A DNA stretch of 64,000 nucleotides from Fusicatenibacter saccharivorans (GCF_027667425.1 NZ_JAQEGR010000009.1:119054-183053), one strand, 5' to 3'. Counted from the stretch's first letter, positions 9,278-18,779 are shown. Notes: generated by a model from the sequence alone, not told the origin. Numbers and translations are program-made.

Positions 9278-9330
9278 GAGCGTGGTTGAAAACGGTTTTT
9301 TGAAAGAAAAAGAGTTTTCAAACGCGCTTT
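9278..9330 (+). promoter_or_regulatory. Leader hairpin upstream of plsX
   Basis: The 5' leader contains TTGAAAAC and GTTTTCAA arms extended by AGCG/CGCT, forming a long interrupted stem. A smaller hairpin GCACT/AGTGC (9257-9272) precedes it. No T-run follows, so it is not a terminator. A regulatory role is inferred only from position. Confidence 0.4.
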
Positions 9331-9354
9331 AGAAAAGAGAAAAGAGGAAAAAAC

Positions 9355-10395
9355 ATGAGTGACTTAGTCAGAGTTGCAGTGGACGCGATGGGCGGCGATT
9401 ATGCGCCTGCGGAGCCGGTAAAAGGCGCCGTTGAGGCCGTAAACGCAGATGAACGTGTCAAAGTCCAGCTGGTCGGCCAGGTGGATGTCATCGAAAAAGA
9501 ACTGCAGAAATATACGTACCCGAAGGAGCGGGTTGAGATCGTTCCGGCAACCGAGATCATTGAGACGGGAGAGCCGCCGGTCAATGCGATCCGCCACAAA
9601 AAAGATTCTTCGATCGTTGTCGGCATGAAAAAAGTGCGCTACGGAGAGGCAGACGCGTTTGTCTCATCAGGAAGCACCGGAGCAGTCCTGGTCGGCGGAC
9701 AGACGATCGTAGGACGCATCAAGGGCGTAGAGCGCCCGCCGCTGGCTCCGCTGATCCCGACGAAAGACGGTGTATCCCTTCTGATCGACTGCGGTGCGAA
9801 TGTTGATGCAAGACCGTCCCATCTGGTGCAGTTTGCCATGATGGGTTCCATCTATATGGAACACGTTGTCGGCATTAAAAATCCGCGTGTGGGAATCGTG
9901 AATATCGGTGTGGAAGAAGAAAAAGGAAACGCGCTCGTCAAAGAGACGTATCCGCTTCTGAAAGAAACCCCGTATATCAACTTTGTCGGCAGTATCGAAG
10001 CAAGAGAAATTCCAAACGGAGCCGCAGACGTTGTTGTCTGTGAGGCGTTTGTCGGAAACGTTATCTTAAAGCTGTATGAGGGCGTCGGCGCGACCCTGAT
10101 TTCCAAGGTAAAACAGGGCATGATGACATCTCTGCGCAGTAAAATCGGAGCCCTTCTTGTGAAACCGGCGCTGAAAGAGACACTGAAGTCTTTTGATGCC
10201 AGTGAGTACGGCGGAGCACCGCTGCTTGGCTTAAAAGGACTCGTTGTAAAAACGCACGGAAGCTCAAAAGCCAACGAATTTAAAAATTCCATTCTCCAGT
10301 GCATTTCATTTAGCGAGGAGAAGATTCCGCAGAAAGTGCAGGAGCATCTGGCAGACTATAAGAGCAGCAGGGAGGCAGCGAAAGATGGAATTTGA
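9355..10395 (+). CDS. plsX: Phosphate acyltransferase PlsX
   Basis: The 346-residue protein makes acyl-phosphate from acyl-ACP, the first step of the PlsX/Y route to phosphatidic acid. Family motifs are VAVDAMGGDYAPAEPVKGA at the N-terminus, SSGSTGAVLVGG near 101, LIDCGANVDARP near 142 and AFVGNVILKLYEG near 227. The RBS AGAGGAAAA lies just before the ATG. Its last 11 nt overlap acpP, which couples translation of the enzyme to that of its acyl carrier. Confidence 0.97.
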   Translation: MSDLVRVAVDAMGGDYAPAEPVKGAVEAVNADERVKVQLVGQVDVIEKELQKYTYPKERVEIVPATEIIETGEPPVNAIRHKKDSSIVVGMKKVRYGEADAFVSSGSTGAVLVGGQTIVGRIKGVERPPLAPLIPTKDGVSLLIDCGANVDARPSHLVQFAMMGSIYMEHVVGIKNPRVGIVNIGVEEEKGNALVKETYPLLKETPYINFVGSIEAREIPNGAADVVVCEAFVGNVILKLYEGVGATLISKVKQGMMTSLRSKIGALLVKPALKETLKSFDASEYGGAPLLGLKGLVVKTHGSSKANEFKNSILQCISFSEEKIPQKVQEHLADYKSSREAAKDGI

Positions 10396-10618
10396 GAAAT
10401 TACAGGAGATCATTGCGGATGTATTAAACGTAGATCCGAATGAAGTAACCATGGAGACAACCTTTACAGATGATCTGGGAGCGGATTCCCTGGATGTATT
10501 TCAGATTGTGATGGGAATTGAAGAAGAATTTGATATCCAGATCGAAGCAGAAGAAGCAGAGCACATCGTATCGGTTGAGGATGCGGTGGAAGCGATCAAA
10601 AAGAAACTGGCAGAATAA
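10385..10618 (+). CDS. acpP: Acyl carrier protein
   Basis: This 77-residue acidic protein carries the 4'-phosphopantetheine attachment motif GADSLD (Ser at about 38) followed by VFQIVMGIEEEF. It shuttles acyl chains for fatty acid and phospholipid synthesis. Its start lies inside the plsX 3' end (overlap 10385-10395). Confidence 0.96.
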   Translation: MEFEKLQEIIADVLNVDPNEVTMETTFTDDLGADSLDVFQIVMGIEEEFDIQIEAEEAEHIVSVEDAVEAIKKKLAE

Positions 10619-10630
10619 TAGAAAATGGCG

Positions 10631-10663
10631 AAGGGGCTGTTTGCTACAGGACAGCCCCTTTGT
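10631..10663 (+). terminator. Hairpin after acpP
   Basis: A 10-bp stem AAGGGGCTGT/ACAGCCCCTT is followed by TG, with only the last T of the stem forming a short U-tract. It probably attenuates read-through into rnc. Confidence 0.6.
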
Positions 10664-10694
10664 TACCGTCCGCAGAACACCTGCAAACGGTAAC
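10662..10694. repeat. 33-bp palindromic repeat, copy 1
   Basis: GTTACCGT...ACGGTAAC form an 8-bp inverted repeat around a 17-nt centre. The same 33-bp element, 27/33 identical in one orientation, occurs in the pyrB leader at 45956-45988. Confidence 0.6.
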
Positions 10695-10723
10695 TATGAG
10701 GAAGGACAGGCTTAAAACAGGTT

Positions 10724-11416
10724 ATGAATAATATTGATAAACTCGTGGATTTGGAAAAGAAGATCCAGTATAAATTTCAGGATTTCGGACTGCTGGAGAT
10801 GGCGATGCGCCATTCTTCCTACGCAAATGAGCACCATATGGAGCGCCTGGAGTGCAACGAGCGTCTGGAGTTCTTAGGAGATGCCGTGCTGGAAGTTGTA
10901 TCCAGCGAATTTTTATACAAGACATTCCCGCGTCTCCCGGAGGGCGAGATGACGAAAAAACGCGCCAGCCTCGTCTGTGAACCGGCACTGGCATTCTGTG
11001 CCCGTGAGATTGACCTTGGAAGCTTTCTACTCCTTGGAAAGGGCGAGGAGGCAACCGGCGGCCGTCACCGCGATTCCATCGTTTCGGATGCTATGGAGGC
11101 AACGATCGGTGCGATTTTCCTGGACGGCGGCTTTGAACCGGCAAAAACGTTCGTTCTGAACTATATCTTAAACGATATCGAACACAAACAGCTTTTCTAC
11201 GACAGCAAAACGATTCTGCAGGAGCTGATCCAGGGTGAGACGGATGAAGAGATTGTTTACACCATCTTAAAAGAAGAGGGACCGGATCACGACAAGAGCT
11301 TCTGGGCACAGGTCAGCGTCGGAAAGAAAGCGCTCGGTACCGGAAAGGGCAGAACGAAAAAAGCGGCAGAACAGGCAGCGGCATACGATGCAATTCTTGC
11401 CAGAAAAAAAGCGTAG
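10724..11416 (+). CDS. rnc: Ribonuclease III
   Basis: The 230-residue enzyme cuts double-stranded RNA in rRNA and mRNA processing. The catalytic signature NERLEFLGDAVLE is at about residues 46-58, the second acidic site (SDAMEATIGAIFLDGG) follows near 124, and a double-stranded-RNA-binding domain forms the C-terminus (about 158-228, ending KKAAEQAAAYDAI). It lies 7 nt before smc, the usual rnc-smc-ftsY order. Confidence 0.97.
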   Translation: MNNIDKLVDLEKKIQYKFQDFGLLEMAMRHSSYANEHHMERLECNERLEFLGDAVLEVVSSEFLYKTFPRLPEGEMTKKRASLVCEPALAFCAREIDLGSFLLLGKGEEATGGRHRDSIVSDAMEATIGAIFLDGGFEPAKTFVLNYILNDIEHKQLFYDSKTILQELIQGETDEEIVYTILKEEGPDHDKSFWAQVSVGKKALGTGKGRTKKAAEQAAAYDAILARKKA

Positions 11417-11423
11417 GTGAATT

Positions 11424-14400
11424 ATGTATCTCAAATCCATTGAAATGCAGGGATTTAAGTCGTTTGCCAACAAAACCATTCTGCAGTTCCACGACGGTAT
11501 TACCGGCGTTGTAGGGCCGAACGGCAGTGGAAAGAGCAATGTTGGCGATGCGGTGCGCTGGGTGCTCGGCGAACAGAGCGCCAAGCAGCTCCGCGGCGGA
11601 AATATGCAGGATGTTATTTTCTCCGGAACCGAGACGAGAAAGCCGCTCGGCTACGCGTCGGTTGCAATTACACTCGACAATTCCGACCACAAGCTGAATG
11701 TCGATTTCGAGGAAGTCACGGTGACGAGACGGCTCTACCGCTCCGGTGAGAGCGAGTATCTGATGAACGGCGCATCGTGCCGGTTAAAGGACATCAACGA
11801 GCTGTTCTACGATACCGGTATCGGAAAAGAAGGCTATTCCATCATCGGACAGGGTCAGATTGATAAGATTTTAAGTGGTAAGCCGGAAGAGCGCCGGGAG
11901 CTGTTTGACGAGGCGGCAGGAATTGTCAAATTCAAGAGAAGGAAGGCCGTGACCGAAAAGAAGCTGGCGGAAGAGCAGCAGAATCTGGTGCGCGTCAACG
12001 ACATTCTCTCGGAACTGACAAGGCAGTTAGAGCCGCTGGAACGCCAGTCTGAGACGGCAAAGATTTATTTAAAGAAGAAAGAGGAATTAAAGCTCCTCGA
12101 TATCAATATGTTTCTGCTCGAGATGGAGCGCATCCGGAACGATCTCGCGAAAGTAGAAGACCGGTACCGGATTACAGAAGAGCAGTTAAAGAGCACGAAA
12201 GAGGCTTTTGAGCATACGAAGCAGGAGTATGAAAAGCTGGAACAGGAGCAGGAAAAACTGGACCAGACGATTCTTTCTGCGCGCGATCAGGCGGGGGAGA
12301 ATGCACTGAAACGTCAGCAGCTCGAAAACCAGATCGAGGTGTTGAACGAGCAGATTCATGCATCAGAGAGGAACAGCGACACATTAAGAGAACGTCTGGA
12401 GGCGATCCGCGCGGAGAGCCGCACAAAGACGGCAGAAAAAAATACATATCAGGCAGAAAAGGACGGGCTTCATGAAGCACTTCTTGCGTCAGAGACGGAA
12501 AAGAGTGAGAAAGAGGCCGCTCTCTCGGAATGCCAGGAGCAGATCCAGGCAGTCGAGCTGCAGAGTGAACAGGATAAGAGCGAAGTCATCGGCCTTCTGA
12601 ACCAGCGGGGTTCCACGAAGGGAAAAATGCAGCGCTACGATGCGATGCTCGAGCAGATCGGCATCCGAAAGGCAGAATTAAGCCAGAGGGTGCTGCATTT
12701 AAAGACGAGCGAGTCCGAACAGAACGGGCAGATGGAAGAACTGCAGAACGCGTTTGAAGCGCTCGAAGAGACGGTAAGCAGCCTGAAACAGCAGTACCAG
12801 GAGGCAGATCAGAAGATTACCGCGCTGACGGCGGATCTCTCGAACCAGACGAAAGAGATGGAAGCCGGCCAGACCAATTACCACAGAGAAGCGTCAAGGC
12901 TCGAATCCTTAAAGAACATCACCGAGCGGTACGACGGCTATGGAAACAGTATTCGGAAGGTCATGGAGCAGAAAGACCGGAATCCCGGCATCCACGGCGT
13001 TGTGGCGGATCTTCTGCAGGCGGAGAAAAAGTACGAGACGGCGATCGAGACCGCACTTGGCGGCAGCATTCAGAATATTGTCACCGACAATGAGGCGACG
13101 GCGAAATACCTGATTGAATACCTGAAACGGGGCCATTTCGGCCGTGCGACGTTCCTTCCGCTCACCAGTATGCGCGGGAAAAAAACGCAGGTGAATGAGG
13201 ATGCGGCAAGAGAAACTGGTGTGCTCGGTGTGGCAAATGCACTTGTTTCGTACGACCCGGTGTATGAGGGCCTTGTGGCACAGCTGCTTGGAAGAACGCT
13301 GGTGGTCGACACGATCGACCATGCCATTGTGATCCAGCGGAAATACCGTCAGACGCTCCGCATGGTAACCCTCGAGGGCGAGCTCTTGAGCCCGGGCGGT
13401 TCCATGACAGGAGGTTCGTTCCGGAACAACAGCAACCTGCTCGGAAGACGGCGTGAGATTGAGGAACTCGAAAAGAGCGTACAGGGTCTTGCGAAGGAAC
13501 TGCGGGAAATCCAGCAGGAACTTGAAGAGAAGAAAAATAAGCGGAATGAAATCCGCGATCTCCGCACCGAGCTGAATGAAAAACTGCAGCGGCAGTACAT
13601 CGAGCAGAATACGGTGCGCCTGAATCTGGAAAAAGCGCGCGAGAAAAAGACGGAAATCCGTCTGGATTTTGAAGCGCTTCAGAAGGAGAGTCTCGAGATT
13701 GAAAATCAGATCGCCGAGATTGAGCGGAACCGGAAAGTCATCGGTCAGGAAATGCAGGAATCGGTGGAGCGGGAAAGCACGCTACAGGAGAATATCCAGA
13801 AGGCACAGGAGGCGCTTACAGGGCTTCGCCGCCGGGAAGCAGAATATACGAAGGATCTTGAAGAAATCCGGTTAAATTACGCAAATCTGTCCCAGAAGGA
13901 TGGATTCCTTGCCCAGAACATCCGCCGTCTTGAGGAAGAGACGGGAAAACTGGAAGCGGAAAGCCGCACCATGCTGGAAAAAGCGGCGGAGGAAAAAGAC
14001 GATGTCAAAAGGAAACAGCAGGACATCGTGGAGATCCAGAAGACGATTGCAGCAGCAGTGCAGGCAAAAGAAGAGGAAGACCGCCGGATTGTGGAACTGC
14101 AGGAGAAAAAAGAAGCATTAAGCGCAGATCACAAAGAATTTTTCGAGAAGCGGGATCAGCTCTCCGACCAGATTTCCCTGATGGACAAAGAGTGCTTCCG
14201 TCTGAACAGCCAGAAAGAAAAGCTGGAGGAGACAAAAGAGGCACAGACCTCGTATCTCTGGGAAGAGTACGAAGTGACACCGGGCCACGCAAGAGAGTTC
14301 CAGATGGAGGAGATTCCGGAGCGCAGTGAATTAAAGCGGCGTGTGCTGGAAGTAAAAGATGCGATCCGGAAGCTTGGCTCTGTCAATGTGAATGCGATTG

Positions 14401-14984
14401 AGGAGTACAAAGAGATTTCGGAGCGCCACGCCTTTCTCGATGCACAGCACACCGATCTTGTCAAGGCGGCAGAGACACTGCAGGGCATCATCGATGAGCT
14501 GGATGCCGGTATGCGCAAGCAGTTCACGGAAAAATTCGAGGAGATCCGGAAAGAGTTTGACCGCGTGTTCCGCCAGCTGTTCGGCGGCGGAAAGGGAACG
14601 CTGGAACTCGAGGAGGACACGGATGTACTCGAGGCAGGTATCCGCATCATTTCCCAGCCGCCGGGAAAGAAACTGCAGAATATGATGCAGCTCTCCGGAG
14701 GCGAGAAGGCACTGACCGCGATTGCGCTGCTTTTTGCAATCCAGAACTTAAAGCCGTCCCCGTTCTGTTTACTTGACGAGATCGAGGCGGCGCTCGACGA
14801 TTCCAACGTAACGCGTTTTGCACAGTATCTGCATAAGCTGACAAAAAATACCCAGTTCATCGTCATCACCCACAGGCGCGGTACGATGACGGCGGCAGAC
14901 CGTCTGTACGGCATCACGATGCAGGAGAAGGGTGTTTCTACCCTTGTTTCTGTCGATTTGATCGAGGGAGAACTGGACAAATAG
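11424..14984 (+). CDS. smc: Chromosome segregation protein SMC
   Basis: The 1186-residue protein is the ATPase core of bacterial condensin. It has an N-terminal Walker A (GPNGSGKSN, residues 31-39), a first coiled coil (about 170-500), a hinge (about 515-680, with GYGNSIRKVMEQ and GGSMTGGSFR), a second coiled coil (about 680-1000), and the C-terminal signature LSGGEKALTAIALLFAI with Walker B FCLLDEIEAALDD. Full length, no lesions. It loads near origins with ScpAB and orders the chromosome. Confidence 0.98.
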   Translation: MYLKSIEMQGFKSFANKTILQFHDGITGVVGPNGSGKSNVGDAVRWVLGEQSAKQLRGGNMQDVIFSGTETRKPLGYASVAITLDNSDHKLNVDFEEVTVTRRLYRSGESEYLMNGASCRLKDINELFYDTGIGKEGYSIIGQGQIDKILSGKPEERRELFDEAAGIVKFKRRKAVTEKKLAEEQQNLVRVNDILSELTRQLEPLERQSETAKIYLKKKEELKLLDINMFLLEMERIRNDLAKVEDRYRITEEQLKSTKEAFEHTKQEYEKLEQEQEKLDQTILSARDQAGENALKRQQLENQIEVLNEQIHASERNSDTLRERLEAIRAESRTKTAEKNTYQAEKDGLHEALLASETEKSEKEAALSECQEQIQAVELQSEQDKSEVIGLLNQRGSTKGKMQRYDAMLEQIGIRKAELSQRVLHLKTSESEQNGQMEELQNAFEALEETVSSLKQQYQEADQKITALTADLSNQTKEMEAGQTNYHREASRLESLKNITERYDGYGNSIRKVMEQKDRNPGIHGVVADLLQAEKKYETAIETALGGSIQNIVTDNEATAKYLIEYLKRGHFGRATFLPLTSMRGKKTQVNEDAARETGVLGVANALVSYDPVYEGLVAQLLGRTLVVDTIDHAIVIQRKYRQTLRMVTLEGELLSPGGSMTGGSFRNNSNLLGRRREIEELEKSVQGLAKELREIQQELEEKKNKRNEIRDLRTELNEKLQRQYIEQNTVRLNLEKAREKKTEIRLDFEALQKESLEIENQIAEIERNRKVIGQEMQESVERESTLQENIQKAQEALTGLRRREAEYTKDLEEIRLNYANLSQKDGFLAQNIRRLEEETGKLEAESRTMLEKAAEEKDDVKRKQQDIVEIQKTIAAAVQAKEEEDRRIVELQEKKEALSADHKEFFEKRDQLSDQISLMDKECFRLNSQKEKLEETKEAQTSYLWEEYEVTPGHAREFQMEEIPERSELKRRVLEVKDAIRKLGSVNVNAIEEYKEISERHAFLDAQHTDLVKAAETLQGIIDELDAGMRKQFTEKFEEIRKEFDRVFRQLFGGGKGTLELEEDTDVLEAGIRIISQPPGKKLQNMMQLSGGEKALTAIALLFAIQNLKPSPFCLLDEIEAALDDSNVTRFAQYLHKLTKNTQFIVITHRRGTMTAADRLYGITMQEKGVSTLVSVDLIEGELDK

Positions 14985-15044
14985 AAACGAATAAGATACA
15001 ATACGAAAGAAGTAAGATAGAAAAGATAAAGGGAGGCGAACGGT

Positions 15045-15986
15045 ATGGCGGAGGAGAAAGTAGGCTTTTTCAAACGTCTTGTCAACGGTCTGACGAAGAC
15101 CCGAGACAGCATTGTAGCTGGAATTGATTCTATTTTCAGCGGCTATTCCAATATTGATGACGATTTTTATGAGGAGATCGAGGAGATTCTCGTCATGGGA
15201 GATATCGGCATCAATACAACGACCAAAATTATTGACCACTTAAAAGAGCGGGTGGCAGAAGAGCACATTACCGATCCGGCAGAGTGCAAACAGCTTCTGA
15301 TCGAGAGCATCAAAAAACAGATGGATGTAGGCGATACAGCCTATGAATTTGAAAACCGGAAATCGGTAGTGCTGGTGATCGGTGTCAATGGAGTCGGAAA
15401 AACGACCTCCGTCGGAAAGCTGGCCGGCCTTCTGAAGGATCAGGGCAAAAAGGTTGTTCTTGCGGCAGCAGATACGTTCCGTGCAGCGGCAGGCGAGCAG
15501 CTCACGGAGTGGGCGCACCGCGCCGGCGTGGATATCATCGGCGGACAGAACGGAGCAGATCCGGCGTCCATCGTGTACGATGCAGTCGCAGCGGCAAAAG
15601 CCAGAAATGCGGATGTGCTGATCTGTGATACGGCAGGAAGACTTCACAACAAGAAGAACCTGATGGAAGAGCTCCACAAGATTTACCGGATTCTGGAAAA
15701 AGAGTACCCAGAGGCATACCTGGAAACGCTGGTGGTGCTGGATGGTACCACGGGCCAGAATGCGCTGCAGCAGGCAAGACAGTTTGCGGAAGTGGCAAAT
15801 GTCACCGGTATCATTCTGACGAAGCTGGACGGAACTGCAAAGGGCGGTATCGCCGTTGCCATCCAGTCCGAGCTTGATATTCCGGTCAAATACATCGGCG
15901 TGGGCGAGAGCATCCACGATCTGCAGAAATTTGATGCAGACCAGTTTGTAAATGCACTGTTCCATACATCCGAAGAGAATGCTTAA
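15045..15986 (+). CDS. ftsY: Signal recognition particle receptor FtsY
   Basis: This 313-residue GTPase docks SRP-bound ribosomes at the membrane. The short N-terminal region lacks the long acidic A domain. The N domain is followed by the G domain with P-loop GVNGVGKTTSVGKLA (about 111-125), ADTFRAAAGEQL, DTAGR (about 195) and TKLDGTAKGG. GGGAGG lies upstream of the ATG. It is the last gene of the rnc-smc-ftsY block. Confidence 0.97.
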   Translation: MAEEKVGFFKRLVNGLTKTRDSIVAGIDSIFSGYSNIDDDFYEEIEEILVMGDIGINTTTKIIDHLKERVAEEHITDPAECKQLLIESIKKQMDVGDTAYEFENRKSVVLVIGVNGVGKTTSVGKLAGLLKDQGKKVVLAAADTFRAAAGEQLTEWAHRAGVDIIGGQNGADPASIVYDAVAAAKARNADVLICDTAGRLHNKKNLMEELHKIYRILEKEYPEAYLETLVVLDGTTGQNALQQARQFAEVANVTGIILTKLDGTAKGGIAVAIQSELDIPVKYIGVGESIHDLQKFDADQFVNALFHTSEENA

Positions 15987-16009
15987 AAAGACAACAAGGA
16001 GAAAAGACT

Positions 16010-17233
16010 ATGGCAGAAGAAATGCTGACACTCCCGAAATTTGAGGAAGCGTCTGAAATTGTAAAAAAAGTAACACAGGAGACCAAACTGGTTTACAGCA
16101 AATATTTCAGCGAGCAGACGGGAAATAAAGTCTACTTAAAACCGGAAAATATGCAGCTGACCGGCGCCTATAAGCTGCGCGGTGCCTATTACAAAATCAG
16201 CACCTTAAGTGAAGAGGAGCGCGCAAAAGGACTGATCACCGCATCTGCAGGAAACCATGCACAGGGCGTTGCGTATGCGGCAAAATGCTACGGTGCAAAG
16301 GCTGTCATTGTGATGCCGACGACCACACCGCTCATCAAAGTAGAGCGTACCCAGAGCTACGGCGCTGAGGTTGTTCTGTACGGAGATGTGTACGATGAGG
16401 CATGTGCAAAAGCATACGAGCTTGCAGCAGAGCATGGCTATACCTTTATTCACCCGTTCGATGATCTGACCGTTGCAACCGGCCAGGGAACCATCGCTAT
16501 GGAAGTGATTCAGGAGCTTCCGCTCGTAGATTATATCCTTGTTCCGATCGGAGGAGGCGGACTGGCTACCGGTGTTTCCACACTGGCAAAACTGCTGAAA
16601 CCAAACATCAAAGTCATCGGTGTTGAGCCGTCCGGAGCAGCCTGTATGAAGGCTTCTTTTGAAAAAGGCGAGGTAACGACCGTATCTCCTGTCAGCACAA
16701 TTGCAGACGGTACTGCAGTACAGACACCGGGATCCAAGATTTTCCCGTATGTAAGACAGAACCTGGACGAGATCATTACCGTGGATGATGATGAGCTGAT
16801 CGTAGCATTTCTTGATATGGTAGAAAACCACAAGATGATCGTCGAGAACTCCGGTCTTCTGACTGTGGCTGCATTAAAGCATCTGGATGTCAAAGGCAAA
16901 AAGATTGTTTCGATCTTAAGCGGCGGAAATATGGACGTCATCACCATGTCTTCCGTGATCCAGAACGGACTGATCCAGAGAGACCGTATCTTTACTGTAT
17001 CCGTTCTTCTGCCGGATAAACCAGGCGAGCTGGTACGCGTTTCCCAGGTGATTGCAAACGAGAACGGAAACGTCATCAAACTGGACCACAACCAGTTCTT
17101 CACAACGAACAGAAGTGCTGCAGTAGAGCTCCGCATCACAATGGAGGCATTCGGCACCGATCACAAGAATCGTATCGTCAAAGCACTGGAAGAGGCAGGC
17201 TATACACCGAAGATTGTAAGACCGAATCTGTAA
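16010..17233 (+). CDS. Threonine ammonia-lyase with C-terminal ACT domain
   Basis: The 407-residue PLP enzyme deaminates threonine (and probably serine) to 2-oxobutyrate. PLP lysine is K55 in GAYKLRGAYYK, the phosphate-binding loop is PIGGGGLATG (about 183), and SILSGGNMD follows. Residues about 330-405 form a single ACT domain (VSVLLPDKPGELVRVSQVI). One ACT domain rather than the double regulatory domain points to the ilvA/tdcB clade of about 400 residues seen in Firmicutes; biosynthetic and catabolic roles cannot be separated from sequence alone. Confidence 0.93.
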   Translation: MAEEMLTLPKFEEASEIVKKVTQETKLVYSKYFSEQTGNKVYLKPENMQLTGAYKLRGAYYKISTLSEEERAKGLITASAGNHAQGVAYAAKCYGAKAVIVMPTTTPLIKVERTQSYGAEVVLYGDVYDEACAKAYELAAEHGYTFIHPFDDLTVATGQGTIAMEVIQELPLVDYILVPIGGGGLATGVSTLAKLLKPNIKVIGVEPSGAACMKASFEKGEVTTVSPVSTIADGTAVQTPGSKIFPYVRQNLDEIITVDDDELIVAFLDMVENHKMIVENSGLLTVAALKHLDVKGKKIVSILSGGNMDVITMSSVIQNGLIQRDRIFTVSVLLPDKPGELVRVSQVIANENGNVIKLDHNQFFTTNRSAAVELRITMEAFGTDHKNRIVKALEEAGYTPKIVRPNL

Positions 17234-17274
17234 GAATAAAAATTGCAGAGAAAATTCTGAAAAAAGGAAAAATA

Positions 17275-17317
17275 AAAATCAGAGGAGATCCGAAAAAGAA
17301 TTTCCTCTGATTTTTTT
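17275..17317 (+). terminator. Terminator after threonine ammonia-lyase
   Basis: AAAATCAGAGGA pairs with TCCTCTGATTTT and is followed by T's (TTTTTTT from 17311). Confidence 0.85.
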
Positions 17318-17324
17318 GAGAAGG

Positions 17325-17350
17325 AAAAAACCCTTGCATGCACAAGGGTT
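17325..17350 (-). terminator. Terminator of the tRNA-Leu pair (minus strand)
   Basis: AACCCTTG/CAAGGGTT around GCATGCA-type loop; on the minus strand the stem is followed by TTTTTTCC. Confidence 0.75.
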
Positions 17351-17357
17351 CTCATTC

Positions 17358-17442
17358 TGCGGAAGATGGGACTTGAACCCACACGATCGCAATGACCACC
17401 AGATCCTTAGTCTGGCCTGTCTGCCAATTCCAGCACTTCCGC
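17358..17442 (-). tRNA. tRNA-Leu (anticodon AAG), copy 2 in transcription order
   Basis: The 85-nt class II tRNA has acceptor stem GCGGAAG/CTTCCGC with discriminator A, anticodon stem CCAGA/TCTGG around the loop CTAAGGA (U33, anticodon AAG), a long variable arm and a T arm with TTCAAGT. CCA is not encoded. Anticodon AAG has A at the wobble position, which normally needs deamination to inosine. It is identical in sequence to the copy 110 bp away. Confidence 0.93.
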
Positions 17443-17467
17443 ATGTTATGTAGTTTTTTAAATTTCA

Positions 17468-17552
17468 TGCGGAAGATGGGACTTGAACCCACACGATCGC
17501 AATGACCACCAGATCCTTAGTCTGGCCTGTCTGCCAATTCCAGCACTTCCGC
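17468..17552 (-). tRNA. tRNA-Leu (anticodon AAG), copy 1 in transcription order
   Basis: Identical 85-nt tRNA, promoter-proximal. The 25-nt spacer and the identical 110-bp spacing show a recent tandem duplication. Confidence 0.93.
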
Positions 17553-17593
17553 ATGTTCTTTAAGTTTTTGTCATCTCGCTGACGACAAGATGT

Positions 17594-17622
17594 ATTATAG
17601 CACCAGAGTTGTAAGCCGTCAA
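17594..17622 (-). promoter_or_regulatory. Promoter of the tRNA-Leu pair
   Basis: On the minus strand TTGACG (17617-17622) and TATAAT (17594-17599) are 17 nt apart, about 40 nt before the first tRNA. Confidence 0.85.
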
Positions 17623-17755
17623 CACTTTTTTTGAAAAAATTTGAAAAATTTGAAAAATAAAAAAGGAAATCGGAATCGGGCACCGAATATAGGAAATAGG
17701 AGGACAATGAAAAGAACTGTTACAGGCATATTACCGGGAAAGAGGTGGTCTTCGT

Positions 17756-18763
17756 TTGAACTTGAGAGAATCGTTTGAAGAACGGGAATTTCAGGAGCTG
17801 AGTCCTTATGCGGCGCACAGCCGGAATTCCAGAGGAAGGGACCGATATGAACCGGAGTGTGACATCCGCACCGTCTACCAGAGAGACCGGGACCGGATTC
17901 TCCACTCCAAAGCCTTTCGCAGGATGAAAGACAAAACACAGGTGTTTCTCGCTGCGCAGGGCGATCATTACCGGACCCGCCTGACGCACACACTCGAGGT
18001 GTCCCAGATTGCCCGCACGATTGCGCGGGCGCTGAATCTGAATGAGGATCTGACCGAAGCCATTGCGCTTGGCCACGATCTCGGACACACGCCGTTTGGC
18101 CATTCCGGGGAAGCGGCGCTCAATGCGGTGCATCCCGGGGGCTTCCGCCACGCGGAACAGAGCGTCCGTGTCGTGGAGGTTCTAGAAAAGGAAGGACAGG
18201 GCCTGAACCTGACCTGGGAAGTGCGGGATGGAATTCTGAACCACCGCACGGCGGGAAAGCCGTCGACCCTGGAGGGACAGGTTGTGCGTCTCTGCGACAA
18301 GATCGCCTACATCCACCACGATATGGACGATGCCATCCGTGCCGGCATTTTAAGCGAGGATGACATCCCGATTACGATCCGCGTCGTCCTTGGCGATACA
18401 TGCCGCGAGCGGCTCAATACGCTGATCCACGACATTGTGGAGCAGAGCCGCGGAACGGAGTATGTGCGCCAGTCGGCGGAGATTGCCGAGGGCATGCGCA
18501 TGCTGCGGGAGTTGATGTTCGCGAACGTCTACCGCAACCCGGAGGCGAAAAAAGAGGAGGAGAAGGCAAAAAAGATGCTGATTTCCCTCTACACCTACTA
18601 CCAGGAGCACCCGGAACAGATGTCCCGCGAGTACCGGAATCTGATCGGGTGCGGCGAGGACAAGACACAGGTAGTATGCGATTACATTGCCGGTATGACC
18701 GATCAGTATTCCATGCACAAATACGAGGAGCTGTTCGTGCCGAAAGCCTGGGCGGTTTATTAG
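17756..18763 (+). CDS. dgt: Deoxyguanosinetriphosphate triphosphohydrolase-like HD protein
   Basis: The 335-residue HD-domain protein begins NLRESFEEREFQELSPYAAHSRNSRGR and carries TRLTHTLEVSQIAR (first His of the HD site) and ALGHDLGHTPFGHSGE. The family hydrolyses dNTPs to deoxynucleosides and triphosphate. The start is a TTG 8 nt after AAGAGGTGG. It is the first gene of a dgt-dnaG-rpoD-trmK run, the common macromolecular-synthesis arrangement in Clostridia. Confidence 0.92.
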   Translation: MNLRESFEEREFQELSPYAAHSRNSRGRDRYEPECDIRTVYQRDRDRILHSKAFRRMKDKTQVFLAAQGDHYRTRLTHTLEVSQIARTIARALNLNEDLTEAIALGHDLGHTPFGHSGEAALNAVHPGGFRHAEQSVRVVEVLEKEGQGLNLTWEVRDGILNHRTAGKPSTLEGQVVRLCDKIAYIHHDMDDAIRAGILSEDDIPITIRVVLGDTCRERLNTLIHDIVEQSRGTEYVRQSAEIAEGMRMLRELMFANVYRNPEAKKEEEKAKKMLISLYTYYQEHPEQMSREYRNLIGCGEDKTQVVCDYIAGMTDQYSMHKYEELFVPKAWAVY

Positions 18764-18779
18764 ATACAGGGAGGAAAAA

